Below are positions 33,529-44,700 of a stretch of 64,000 bases of DNA, piece by piece. Within the stretch, counting starts at the first letter, position 1. Each line of letters begins with the position of its first letter. This stretch comes from Rozella allomycis CSF55. Its lineage: Eukaryota > Rozellomycota. The position numbers and the translations under genes are program-made. The notes under the pieces were generated by a model. It did not search any database. It was given only the letters and a program-made list of their open reading frames with translations, and had not been told where the DNA came from. The DNA lies in assembly GCA_000442015.1 (NCBI GenBank), contig KE560959.1, forward strand, positions 62,001 to 126,000, read 5' to 3'.

Positions 33529-34581
33529 ATGTTATTTTATGATTGTATTTTAAGGTTATCATTAATTTCATTGCTGGTAGCAAATGCCAGGGGTTCAGAT
33601 ACGAATTCGTTTTACTGTGTCATAAACATAACGTACCCTGACAATGACATGGCACCTTTAATTGAAACAGACAGTTTATCTACAATGTCTTACTCGACTT
33701 TTACGACTGCTAATGAATACCCTAGTTCAATTAGATCCTTTGCTAAACGGAAGTGGCTAAAGAAAAGAGGTAGAAAGGTTTTAGAATTGGCTAGTTTAAA
33801 GTCTCATTATAATGTCTATATACTATATTACCAGCGATTTTTTAAAAATATTAATGAATGGAATTTAAAATACTGGCAAAAATCTATCTTGGCGGGTACT
33901 TTGGCGTTTTTTATTTTGCCGTTTTCAGCTTCCCTGCTGGGGGCATTCGCTTTTGGAATTACTGCAAATTATATAAATGCAGATCCATTTAAAGCAGCTA
34001 GATCTGGATTAAAAATGTCACCATTGTTGCTCCTCATGAAGTATCTGTTCGTTTTTATCTATATATCATTTATAGAAGCCACGAACTCGAAGATTATAAA
34101 AACTATTTTTCTATCAAGCTTCTTTGTGACATCATTTGTTGACTTATTCTCTTCTATACTATCTAGTCTTTATTCACAGTCCAATATCATTGCTTCATTT
34201 CAATACGGTTTATGTTTTGGTATTATGAAAAGTGTTTTTGTAAATCTCTTATCTTTAATAAAGGACGGTCGTGATCTACCATTTATGTTGCACCAGGTCG
34301 CTGTAACAAGTGCTGCTTGGCTTGCAACCCTCTATTCTTTCGATTCAAAATCCAACTGGGAAACTCCTAATGCTGCTGCTATATTAAGTTTCTTTGGTCA
34401 AGGTAGTAGTTTGCCTATCATTCAGTCGTTTTCTCTCTTGGAACATCCTGATGAAAAATGGATGAATGTTATAATAGAATGCACCTCCTTTTTAGTTCAA
34501 GCAATAGGGAACCTTTTTGCGTTAAAAAATTTCTACTCTTCTATGTCTAAAGGAAAAGTTCTGGATAAAATAGCCATTTGA
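33529..34581 (+). CDS. hypothetical multispan membrane protein
   Basis: An intronless frame of 350 codons. A hydrophobic start (LRLSLISLLVANARG) may be a signal sequence, followed by a serine/threonine-rich segment and a basic stretch (KRKWLKKRGRK). Five or six hydrophobic helices follow, including LAFFILPFSASLLGAFAFG and LLLLMKYLFVFIYISFI. No family was recognised. The start codon is 28 bp from that of the divergent Rpr2-type gene. Confidence 0.65.
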   Translation: MLFYDCILRLSLISLLVANARGSDTNSFYCVINITYPDNDMAPLIETDSLSTMSYSTFTTANEYPSSIRSFAKRKWLKKRGRKVLELASLKSHYNVYILYYQRFFKNINEWNLKYWQKSILAGTLAFFILPFSASLLGAFAFGITANYINADPFKAARSGLKMSPLLLLMKYLFVFIYISFIEATNSKIIKTIFLSSFFVTSFVDLFSSILSSLYSQSNIIASFQYGLCFGIMKSVFVNLLSLIKDGRDLPFMLHQVAVTSAAWLATLYSFDSKSNWETPNAAAILSFFGQGSSLPIIQSFSLLEHPDEKWMNVIIECTSFLVQAIGNLFALKNFYSSMSKGKVLDKIAI

Positions 34582-34741
34582 GTCCTTAGAGCATTAAACA
34601 AACGAAAATAAATTCATCATTCTACATATTGTGATATTTGATAATTGTATTTAGGAGCCCAATTTTCCTCACATATTTATAGAATATGTTTCAAAATTTA
34701 ACACCCCTGACTCCTGAGTGAAAAGGTTCTCCAAGTTAAAG

Positions 34742-35053
34742 ATGAATTCTTCTCTTAATATTTCTATCAAAGAAATGGAAATGTCGGATATATACCATAG
34801 TCCTTTTAGGCGCTCAAGCGAATCGTCAATTGGTTCAAATAAATCAGTAACTTTTGAAGAGAGTAGTATTATCCTCGAAACCTATTCTTCTACAGAATAC
34901 TCACGTTCTCCAAGTACCGCAACTTTTCACGAAGTTTTAAAAGATGCAAAAAAGCTACGTAAAGTTTATGGCGAATTGAATAAGTATAAAGAAAGGGAGA
35001 TGTTGGTGCACCCAATGTCGCTTAATAACACAAGATTTCACGATCTAAACTAG
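34742..35053 (+). CDS. hypothetical serine-rich protein
   Basis: A frame of 103 codons with an ATG at 34742 preceded by a possible acceptor (TTAAAG), so an upstream exon may exist. The product is serine-rich and likely disordered (SPFRRSSESSIGSNKSVTF) with one charged helix (FHEVLKDAKKLRKVYGELNK). I know no relative. The 34582-34741 gap holds nothing else that I could support. Confidence 0.45.
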   Translation: MNSSLNISIKEMEMSDIYHSPFRRSSESSIGSNKSVTFEESSIILETYSSTEYSRSPSTATFHEVLKDAKKLRKVYGELNKYKEREMLVHPMSLNNTRFHDLN

Positions 35054-35138
35054 TCACACAGTATACACAATAAATAAATTTTGCGAGTTGATCCATTGAA
35101 TTGGCCTATTTTTACTTCATAATTCTCCGAATACACTC

Positions 35139-35405
35139 ATGAACGTCATCAGTAATGAAGAATTACAGAAGCACAATAAAAAGGGCGATTTGTGGTTAGC
35201 AATTGACAATACAGTGTATGATCTTACAGACTTCATGAATGAACACCCAGGAGGCGAAGAGCCGCTGTTGGAAAATGCGGGTAAATAGTGCTAAGAAATA
35301 TAAATATAAGGGAATGATGCAACCGTCGCATTCAATGATATGGGACATGGTGATTACCACAAGGGCGTACTAGAAAGATACAAAGTGGGTGTGCTAAGAA
35401 AATAA
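35139..35405 (+). CDS. cytochrome b5-domain protein, soluble
   Basis: Two exons joined over a 30-nt intron (35281-35310) encode 78 residues. The haem-binding core is complete: NTVYDLTDFMNEHPGGEE with the first axial histidine and FNDMGHGDYH with the second. There is no membrane anchor or extra domain, so it is a bare, soluble cytochrome b5. Partners cannot be inferred. A second, membrane-anchored cytochrome b5 lies 0.9 kb downstream on the same strand. Confidence 0.9.
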
Positions 35406-35423
35406 ATTCAATGATAATTTATG

Positions 35424-36254
35424 CTACAAGTCTAGTAAATCTTGAAGATGTGTATTCGAAATTTTCGTTCTCCTTTTTCTAGAGGGTGCTTTCTTTTCTT
35501 TGGTTGGTATAGTAGATTTCCGATTATCTGTTTCCTTGATCGACGAATGACCCAAAATTTCTAATTCATTCTGCAAGTCCAAATCTGTTGCAGGAACATT
35601 GATTGAATTCCATTTCTCTAAAAACATTTCGTCCACAGATTTCAAATGCGGTTTTGAGTTGTAGAAGATAACCTTTTCTTTGCTTGAGGTTATGCAGTAA
35701 ACCAAATTCGACTTCACTAAATCCTATTAATAAAATACTTGAAAGGCTACATCAACGGCGACATTTATATCAAATAAAACGTCATTTGCTATTCTAGTTA
35801 CTTCAAACCCCCCTTCTTTTGAAAGTTGACGAACAACTTGAAGCAATTGATCTCTTGTGCGAATTCCATATGCCGGCTATTTTTTCATGCAACCCCAACA
35901 TGTACCTCGAAAAGAAATTTTTCGTCTTTCATTCGAATCCTGTTACTTTGCATGAGTGCCTCCACTAGTTCCTTTGTCATTTTGATATTAAGCCTCTGAG
36001 CTATATCGTTTGCAGATAGTGGTGCTTTTATTTCTTTCAATAGTGAAAGAACTCTGATATAGTTGGTGTTAACGTGATGAGATTGCCCATCTGATGGCTC
36101 AAATGTAGCTTTGATGGGGTCTACGTTAATAATAAGTAATATGAATATTACAGACCGGTTTTTGACTTTGAACAGGCCTAAAATTTGGTAATATAGGCTG
36201 TTTTTTCAATGACTTTGCAAAAGCTTCCTTTTGCTGTTTGAGTGAAGAATTCAT
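35424..36254 (-). CDS. TFIIE beta subunit
   Basis: Introns at 36121-36151, 35877-35905 and 35724-35750 give 247 codons. A basic N-terminus leads to two winged-helix regions (NYIRVLSLLKEIKAPLSAND, then FLFEPAYGIRTRDQLLQVVR). The family end follows: YCITSSKEKVIFYNS, FLEKWNSINVPATDLDLQNEL and a basic tail (RKRRTK). This is the GTF2E2/Tfa2 order. TFIIE-beta helps load TFIIH at promoters. Its ATG is only 10 bp from the ATG of the divergent cytochrome b5 gene. Confidence 0.87.
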
Positions 36255-36264
36255 AAATTTCCTA

Positions 36265-36750
36265 ATGGCATTGAAGTCTTTTACTCTTGAACAAGTCAAG
36301 GATCATAATAAGGATAATGATATTTGGTTGGTGATACATGGTGGAGTGTATGATATTTCTAAATTTTTACATGAACACCCAGGTGGCGACGAAGTTCTTC
36401 GTGAGCAAGCAGGTATATAAAATCGCTGGTATTTATGTAGGAATTGATGCTACAGCTGCATTTGAAGACATTGGGCATTCTGATGAAGCCAGAGAATTGC
36501 TTAAGGATTATCTTGTAGGGAAACTAGAGGTAATTGGCACTTTATTGGTACATAGGGTTCAAACTTTGAACAAGAACAAGTTTTAATGAAAAAGGAAGAG
36601 CCTACTCAGCCTAGTAAAACAAACAATGATGCGACCAAGACGGGGTATAAAAATTGTATTATTTGTTAATAATTAAGATTCGTTCCATTTTTATTTGCAG
36701 TTGGTGTTGCAATAATAGCAGTTATTTATAATTCGTATTTGAGACAATAA
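36265..36750 (+). CDS. CYB5: tail-anchored cytochrome b5
   Basis: Introns at 36413-36440, 36530-36555 and 36645-36677 give 132 codons. The haem domain has VYDISKFLHEHPGGDE and FEDIGHSDEARELLKDY with both axial histidines. A hydrophilic linker leads to a single C-terminal span (FVPFLFAVGVAIIAVIY) and a short tail (NSYLRQ), the layout of ER or outer-mitochondrial-membrane cytochrome b5. It donates electrons to desaturases and similar enzymes. It was probably not derived recently from the soluble copy at 35139, since the two differ widely. Confidence 0.93.
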
Positions 36751-36925
36751 ATCTACATCAAAACTCTCACTCTCTTATTTTTTCCTAAATCCACTAATAA
36801 TAATAACTAATAAGAATGCATAAAATTTGATTGGTGTATTATTTTAGAATCTATTTCTATTTTGGACACTGGACCCCTGCGTTATTCGATGAACTTGCTG
36901 CGCCTCTCTCGTTTTTTTCATTTTT

Positions 36926-38246
36926 ATGATGGCACAAAAGTACGAAATAATCTTTTTTAATAATTTTTAGTTCTGGAGAACAATTTAACGATATTTCTAG
37001 CAACGAAATAGAGGTAACAGTCCAAATTTTTGTGGAAATATAGACCAACTGGGAAGAAAGTGTTGATAACTTTGACAACATGAACCTTAAGAAGGAACTT
37101 TTGCGTGGTATTTATGGATATGGGTAACGTGAGTAGAAGTAAAATATATAGGTTTGAAAGACCTTCTGCTATTCAACAACGTGCTATTGTCCCAATTATT
37201 CGTGGACACGATGTTATTGCACAAGCTCAATCCGGAACTGGTAAAACTGCTACCTTTTCTATTTCCATTTTGGAAAGAATTGATGTTTCCATTAAGCAAT
37301 GCCAAGCTCTATTGTTGGCACCAACTAGAGAATTGGCGCAACAAATTGAAAAAGTGTTAGCGTCTCTTGGAAGCTATTTGGACGTTGAAAGTCATGCATG
37401 TATTGGAGGTACTTCTGCAAGAGATGATATGAAGCGCTTGGAAGCTGGAGTTCATGTTGTTGTTGGAACTCCTGGACGTGTTTTTGATATGATTAACCGT
37501 GGAGCATTGAGAACTGATTATTTGAAGATGTTTGTTCTTGATGAAGCTGATGAGATGTTGTCAAAGGGATTTACTGAACAAATTTACGAAATCTTTCAAC
37601 GCCTTCCTGAATCTGTCCAAGTTGTTTTATTGTCCGCTACGATGCCAACTGATGTTTTGGAAGTTACCAAGCAATTTATGCGTGATCCAATCCGTATTTT
37701 AGTTAAGAAGGATGAATTGACTTTGGAAGGTATTAAGCAATTCTACATTGACGTTGAAAGAGAAGAACACAAGCTTCCAACCTTGACTGATCTTTATGGA
37801 ACTATTTCAGTTACCCAAGCTGTTATCTTCTGCAACACACGCAAGAATGTCGATTACTTGACTGATAGACTTAAGGCTCAAAACTACACAGTTTCTTCAA
37901 TCGTAAATAATTTTATTGAGGTTTAATTAAGCATGCTGATATGGATCAGAACAGCCGTGATACTATTATGCAAGAATTTAAGTCTGGACAATCTCGTATT
38001 TTGATTTCTACTGATTTATTGGCTCGTGGTATTGACGTTCAACAAGTTTCTTTGGTTATTAACTATGATATTCCAAGTTCCAAAGAAAACTATATTCATC
38101 GTATCGGTCGTGGTGGTCGTTTCGGTCGTAAAGGTGTTGCAATCAACTTTGTCACTACTGACTCTGCTCCTCAACTCAAAGAAATCGAAAAATTCTATAG
38201 CACTCAAATCGAAGAAATGCCAATGGACATTGCCAGCTACCTTTAA
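36926..38246 (+). CDS. TIF1: translation initiation factor eIF4A
   Basis: Introns at 36940-36970, 37014-37043, 37124-37151 and 37903-37931 give 400 codons. All DEAD-box motifs are present: [12 protein letters not shown] (Q motif), [44 protein letters not shown] and [13 protein letters not shown]. The [14 protein letters not shown] lead-in and DMDQNSRD segment identify eIF4A rather than eIF4A3 or Fal1. It unwinds 5' UTRs in eIF4F. Codon use is strongly biased. Two ATGs stand in tandem at 36926 and 36929. The preceding 175 bp hold the promoter. Confidence 0.95.
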
Positions 38247-38338
38247 ACAATAAATTCGATTAACTCATTGACTATTTATTGACTTAAATTCAAGTTTTAT
38301 CCATTTAAATATTTATTTAATTCGTTTTCAGAATCTAT

Positions 38339-40436
38339 TCAATTTTGTATTTTTAATAAAACAGAACCTCTTGATATTTGCACTGATCCAGGAGAATCTT
38401 CGTTCGAAAATTTGACCTTTAAATCCTTAAGAGTTTCGTCCAAGGAAAGTTTTTTAATTTCATCAATATAATCCTTGTAAATTGATTCTATGCTCTTTAA
38501 AATTTCTCCAGTTGAAACCATCCCCAAAGTCTCCTAAATGGTATCAAATTTAATCAAATTACTTTATCATTTATTAAATCAAAATAAGATGGTTCAAGTT
38601 TCAATAAATGTTTGAAACTAACCTTCAAGGACAAAGAAATCTGCCGAGAATTTGTTTTTGGTAAAATATCTTTATAGTAGCATAAAATCTAAGTTTCTAA
38701 ATGTAATTGAAAATACCAAAAGATTCAACTTTGCCACGAAATGAAGACATTCAAACAATTTTTTATCTTTAGAGTTTTCGTGGCAAATGATTAATATTTT
38801 CCCTGTTAAATGCAAAAGCAATCTATTTTCACAGCGCAAATATAGATTACTTGTTGGCATGGGGCAGAAGATATTGAGGGTAAAGTGAAAAGTCCATTGA
38901 CAAGCACAAAACATCAATTTGTATTTTAATAAGGAATTTATCAGCCCACATTTGTAGGCAATTATTCAAATAACTTGATTTTGACAAAAATTTTATTCTA
39001 GAGTCTATAATTGTTGCCTTTTTATCATTTAACAAAAGCAATGTTACATAGTCCAGTAGAGATTTTGAGGCTTTAAATAGTTTCCGAAGATTACGATGTC
39101 TTCTTCCTTTATTCACAAAAAAGGTTAAAATATATGAATCCAAAACCTTTTAACATTTAATATCTTTAATACTTGAGCGGCTTTTGTTATAAAGTCATCT
39201 GCAAGTGAATCATTAGATGCTTTGGCATATTCAATATGTGGGTCATTAAGTAACATAGAACGAATATCTATTTTCTTTTGATATAGTATCTATTTTATTT
39301 TATTTCAATTCTCAGTACATGTATTATAGATTTGAATACAATGTTGTGTTGTTGCTTGGCCATTTCTTCCATAAATTCTAACAGAGTTTCAAGATCACAA
39401 AAATCAGATTCACAAAATGATTTAACAAGCGTAAAAAATAAATGATAACTATTCAATGTCTTTATATCGAACTAAATATCTGTAATTACATTTTCAGTTG
39501 ATTCAATATCAATTGATCTATATGGAAAATCCCTACAAAATTTCTTTGGGTATTCTAAATCAAAAAAATCGGCGCTCGACTGCAAATCAGCTATTTTTCT
39601 ACTTAAATCAAGTAGTACTTGAACTTTGTCTTAAAATCTCTAGGCAAGCTAAACAATCATCAGACGACATAATAATTTCATCAAAAGATTTAGATAAAAT
39701 TATGTTTCTATAAAATATTAACAAATTCTTTTAATGTTTAAATAGTCATTGTACTCTTCTAAATATCAAAAGCGGGGAACCAATTTCCGATACGTTTCTT
39801 GTGTTTTCAATAAGTTTAATGCAACCTTCAATGTCTTTAGCATTATAAAACTCAAAGCCAAAACGATCTTCAGCAAAATCTTCATTCTACTAATTCTTAT
39901 CATACACCATTACATATCTTATTCTCGCAAAATTTAGAATATCCACTATCGCATAAGAAGCACAAAACATTGATGTGATATATGCGTTAAAACATTGATT
40001 TAATATGTCCAAAGGATAGTACATGCAAAAACAGGTGAGATATGTTTGCGCCCAAGAATACCCTTTCAACCAGGTCATCTTTCAAAATTATTCTTCAAAT
40101 TTACCTCAATGTTAACCAGTTTTTGGAAAATACTGCACAACAATGAATCATCTATCGAAAGATAACCTTGGCTTAATTCTTTCACAAATTTTTGATGCTT
40201 CTCCAATGCCTTTCTATATCCAGGAGTCATCAAACCACTATCCATCTTTGGATGCCCTATCAATATTTTCCAACTTTATTTATTCCTACTTCTATGGCTG
40301 CTATTGTATCGTACAAAGTAACATAGGGAACCATCAAAATTTCGCCATGCTTAAGCACTATATTTTCAACAAAGATATACATACTAGAAATTTTCTCGTG
40401 GAAATCTCTTGTTCTATCTTGAAACTCTCCAGCCAT
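38339..40436 (-). CDS. NAA35: NatC auxiliary subunit NAA35/Mak10
   Basis: Twelve introns of 26-30 nt (40358-40384, 40246-40274, 40079-40104, 39897-39923, 39728-39754, 39591-39618, 39460-39489, 39290-39318, 39147-39172, 38823-38850, 38689-38716, 38534-38562) give 587 codons. Signatures are AAIEVGINKMDSGLM (family AIEMMDPKMDAGM), GYSWAQTYLTCFCMY (family GHSLAQTVFTC), and NEDFAEDRFGFEF. The C-terminal half is weakly conserved. NAA35 anchors the NatC N-terminal acetyltransferase to ribosomes. The gene is the most intron-dense in the window, and its start depends on the second intron using an unusual GTTGG donor. Confidence 0.88.
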
Positions 40437-40501
40437 GACCCTGCCACATTATACAGCATTCCACAAGTATAGCCAAGACGCCATGGTTACCCATTTTTTC
40501 A

Positions 40502-40873
40502 ATGGATACAGATCAACCAAATCTTTACGATAGCGCTGGTCACAATTTGGAAATAGACAAGGTTGTCGAGATATTGTACGAATTGATTCTAGCTGACGAA
40601 AACTTAAAAGACACTTTCAAAGATATTAACATTGACAGGCAAAGGAGAATGATGTCGAAATTTATTTCTAATTGCGTCGGCGGGAAAAAATATAATCAAA
40701 AGTACATGAGAAACAGTCATTCTAAATTGAATCTAACTGAAAAACATTTTGAAACGGTCATGGATCATTTAATCACAGCAATGCAGCGGGTTGGCGTTTC
40801 GTCAGCATTGGTAAGCCAAGTAATTAATGTCGCGGAACAATGTAAAGATGATATATTGTGCAAAACTAAATAA
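40502..40873 (+). CDS. truncated haemoglobin (group I-like)
   Basis: An intronless gene of 123 codons with the 2-on-2 globin pattern: VVEILYELILADENLKDTF (B helix with Tyr B10), RRMMSKFISNCVGGKKYN, then KYMRNSHSKLNLTEKHF with the proximal histidine F8, and the H-helix end. Group I truncated haemoglobins occur in bacteria, ciliates and green algae and are reported from few fungi. They bind O2 or detoxify NO. The start codon is 65 bp from NAA35's. Lack of introns is compatible with acquisition from bacteria, but is not proof. Confidence 0.85.
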   Translation: MDTDQPNLYDSAGHNLEIDKVVEILYELILADENLKDTFKDINIDRQRRMMSKFISNCVGGKKYNQKYMRNSHSKLNLTEKHFETVMDHLITAMQRVGVSSALVSQVINVAEQCKDDILCKTK

Positions 40874-40928
40874 AGGGTGTCGATTGAAAATTTTTATAAC
40901 GACTTGTGGTGGCTGGCTTGGAATTTTA

Positions 40929-41645
40929 ATGCTGCCTCTTAAATACCCATCTAATCCCAATGTCTTCAACTCGTTCATATTATTAAGACATTATAGCTTG
41001 AATAAGCTGAGAGCATCATGCAAACCAAATGAATATAATGGGAAAACACCCACTTTAAATAGATTTACTTTAAACAAGCTGAATTCCTCAAGTTCATTTG
41101 ATAATAATTATGGAAATAACACCCGCATAAATCAAGGAGAGACAATTGACAAATTGTTGCTCGAAGTTCCACGCTATCTTGCATCGCCATTGAATCAAAA
41201 GCTACACATAACATCCTCGTTGTATGATCAAGATGTTGTTTTTAATTACAAAGTATATGAAGATCAAGATACACCGGTTCTATGGGTGATGAGAGGAAGG
41301 TCCAACTTTATCAAATTAATAAAGTCTTGCCGGTACTTTTTATGGGTGTTTGCAAAATCATGTGAATGTGAAATAAAAAGGCAGAAAATGCAAGAGTCAA
41401 ACATATTAATGTTAAAATTTCATTACATATTCACGCCAAGGTTATTTTCTTCCAAGCAAATTCAATTTGATGGAATTTTGTATATAGAATTTGGAGATAA
41501 AGACGATGGACTGGTTAAATTTGTCAAATTGGAAAATGTAGAGCCTCCGATATCGAAATGGCTTCTTCAGTGGCACTCCACATGGCTTACGTTGAAACGG
41601 GAACCGTACCCAACACTAAATTGTAGCATGACAAGGAAAAACTGA
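40929..41645 (+). CDS. DUF2358-like protein, possibly mitochondrial
   Basis: A single exon of 238 codons from the first ATG after the truncated haemoglobin stop. An N-terminal stretch rich in basic and hydroxylated residues (FILLRHYSLNKLRAS) could be a mitochondrial presequence. The body contains LLLEVPRYLASPLN, ITSSLYDQDVVFNYKV, a central helix, LKFHYIFTPRLFS and WLTLKREPYPTL. This order resembles DUF2358/C6orf136-type proteins, which have an NTF2-like fold and no firm function. The family call is tentative. Confidence 0.55.
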   Translation: MLPLKYPSNPNVFNSFILLRHYSLNKLRASCKPNEYNGKTPTLNRFTLNKLNSSSSFDNNYGNNTRINQGETIDKLLLEVPRYLASPLNQKLHITSSLYDQDVVFNYKVYEDQDTPVLWVMRGRSNFIKLIKSCRYFLWVFAKSCECEIKRQKMQESNILMLKFHYIFTPRLFSSKQIQFDGILYIEFGDKDDGLVKFVKLENVEPPISKWLLQWHSTWLTLKREPYPTLNCSMTRKN

Positions 41646-41702
41646 AGATCAAAATTTAAATTGGAAAAGATTTAGAATGATTTATTTAATAAAATGTCCA
41701 GT

Positions 41703-44700
41703 TTATTTATCAATCTCAATCATAGCAAAATATTTTTCAATGGCTTTCACTGACAATGCTATTTCGACACTCTTTTTGTTACCCAATGANTTTCGACACT
41801 CTTCTTGTTACCCAATGAGAAGCATATTTCAGATACTTTGCTACCTTCTAATAAAACACCACAGAGTTTATCGCCAAGTGTAGTATCTGTTGATCTGAGA
41901 TGCTCCAAATTTTCTGCGACCCATTTCTCATTTGCTTCCAATGGCACGTTGTGAAATTCAACTTTTAAATCGACTTTCACGAATAATTCTTTCAAGTATC
42001 CAATTGATGGGTATCCTTTAAATTACAGTTGAGATTATAAAATTACTTGGGATATACAATTCCGGATGTAGAAAAGATCTAAAGATTGGTTCAAAATGAG
42101 AAAGAACTATTTTCTTAACTTGATCCCAGCCAAAAGCAATAAAACACGCACCAATAAGTGCCTCGTAAGCGTCACAGTATATTTTGGGTGGAAGTGGAGG
42201 TTTGAACATGTTAATCCAAGCTTTGCTGATGGATTCAGAATCACAGTTAATTTCTGCCAAATATTTTGGCTTTTTACTTACTGCGAATTTATACTTAACA
42301 TTTAATTGACTTATAGAATCAAGATTATGAAATAAAAGTTGCGGTAAGCCCAATTCATACGAAAGTCTACCGATAACAATTTGATTAACAAAAGCAGATC
42401 TTAAAATTGATAAATTTCCAGGGCTAAGATTTGCTGAATGCTCATACAATTTTTCTGAAATAATTAAATCAACTACTGGATCGCCAAGAAATTCTAAACG
42501 TTCGTATGATCCTGTTTCAGTTACATTACTTGAATGACTAATAGCATTAAGAAAAAGATAAATAAACTCTTTTGGTATTGGTGGAAGTGATAAAACTCTT
42601 TGAAGGTGATTAATCCAATTTCGAAAATCTTCAACTACTTGGCTATTGTAAAAGCTAGAAATAGCACTAAAGGCATTCTTAAGATAGCCATCAACGCCGT
42701 TAGAATAAACCTTGTCAAACAAATCAATTTCATATATAAATTCCAGACTTTTATCAAGGCCGAATTTCAGGAAAGAGGAGCCAATGATTGATTCTATCAA
42801 GTCTGCCTGCCTCTTGTCCCTAACTTCAAACATTTCTGCTTTGCTTTTAGATAAACCGGGAGCAGCCCATTTTTTGTTATAAATAACTGATTCATTTATT
42901 AAAAACCATGATATGCTATTTTTCATTGAAACATTGCAAAGATTTCTGTTATTAATGATAAGATCACGAGAAACCGATAAAAATCCCTCAGGCTTGGTTG
43001 GATACTTTGATATAACATAAAAGGACGCCAAAAGTTTCAAGACAGAATCTCCTAGAAATTCTCTTCGTTCATAATTGGAAAATCTATCAATGCACCTGTC
43101 CGTTAAACTTTGTTTCAGGTCCAGAAAATCGGGAACATAATTTTTGAAGGGAAAAGCACTTACAGTAAGATTAGCGGATATTTCATCCAAAATCAATGGA
43201 ATTAATACAGCATACTTGATAAGACACTTTGAGATAGGATAGAAAGATAAGACGGAGAGGGCAGAGTAATTGTTACTATAAATTTTCTTTGCAAATGATT
43301 TGGAGTATTCAGAATTTGNATGATTTGGAGTGTTCAGAATTTGAAATGTCACAAACTTGCTTTACATTGTTTTTATCGTAGATTTTTATTGCCTTTACTT
43401 TGACCAGGGTATCATTTGGCGCCAAAGTTTTACCAAACCGGGATATCATTAGTTGATGAAATGTTTCTGCTTTTAAAATCTCTGCATCATGAGGTGGAAG
43501 TTTTTCTTCTAGAGTTATGGCAGATATCTCTGTAACATGAAAAAACCGACGATGACCACTAGTTACTTTACAATAAGCGACAGAGTCAACTTGAATACTT
43601 TTCTTTTCGTCTGAAACAAATGGTAAACATTGAATTGTGTCTATGATTAGTTTCCAATCTATATTGTTATTTTGATCAACTGGGACGATGGCAAATGAAA
43701 GAAAATCATGAATAATAGTGTCATCAAATGCTAAATCAACAACCGATAGAAAACATTGAGTGAAAATTTGGATTTGTAAAAGATGATCAAGATTTTCGAT
43801 TGATAAGCAAGATACATTGCTGGAATGGATATGAAACTCACTAGTAGGAATATTTATATTCTCTAGGGCTTCTTCAATGATTGATTTCATAGAAAGTGAC
43901 TCTCTTAATAGAATAGCTATAGATGGGGTATCACCTTTTTTAAATTCCAATGTACACATGATAAAATTCACTGGACATTTTTCGTCTACATTCAATTTTA
44001 AATATTGTTTAATTGCAACACCCGAGTAATTGTGGGGAAAAGATTCATTTAAAATTGTTCGTTTCATATTAAATTGGCTAGATTCGCTTAAAGGTTGTAA
44101 AGATTTTCTTTGCCTGAATAAATCATCAATGTCAGGAAGGAAATACTCATTTAGACTTGACTCTTCATATAAAGCTTTGCAAAGTTTGAAGCAAGAAAAC
44201 GATTTGGCCATCTTCTTTGATGAATAATTTTCATCGAAATTAATTTTTGATAAATCAATAATGCATTGCATGGGCATTTCAATAGAACAGCTAAAAGAAT
44301 TCTTAAAGTTAAAAACTGGTTTTAAAACCAAAGATCCGCTACTAGATAAAGTTTGGCAATACCTATTCAACAATGACACAGATGATCTAGGCGTTATAGA
44401 TGCCCCTGTTTTTTCAGACGAAAATTTTAATTTGTCTAATTCATCACTCTCAATGTAATCTTTAATCTCCAAATTTTGATGATTTCTATTTCTCACAATT
44501 TTCTCCATGTGAACTTCCTCTGCTTGAAACTTGTCAACCAACTTCACTTGCCGTGGATCATTCAGGTCATGAAGAATAATATATTTGCTATTTGATTTTC
44601 TAGCCCTTCCACGAGATTGCACAAATGAGATCATATTCTCAGGAATGTCAAACCTAATTACAACGTTGCACGCTGACACGTCTATCCCCTCTTCACAAAC

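Noticed and set aside
35724-35750. A 15-nt intron in TFIIE-beta
   Set aside because: A better donor 12 nt upstream gives a normal 27-nt intron with the same reading frame.
43295-43343. Dicer split into two genes
   Set aside because: The break coincides with an N and a 24-bp duplicate; merging restores a single frame.
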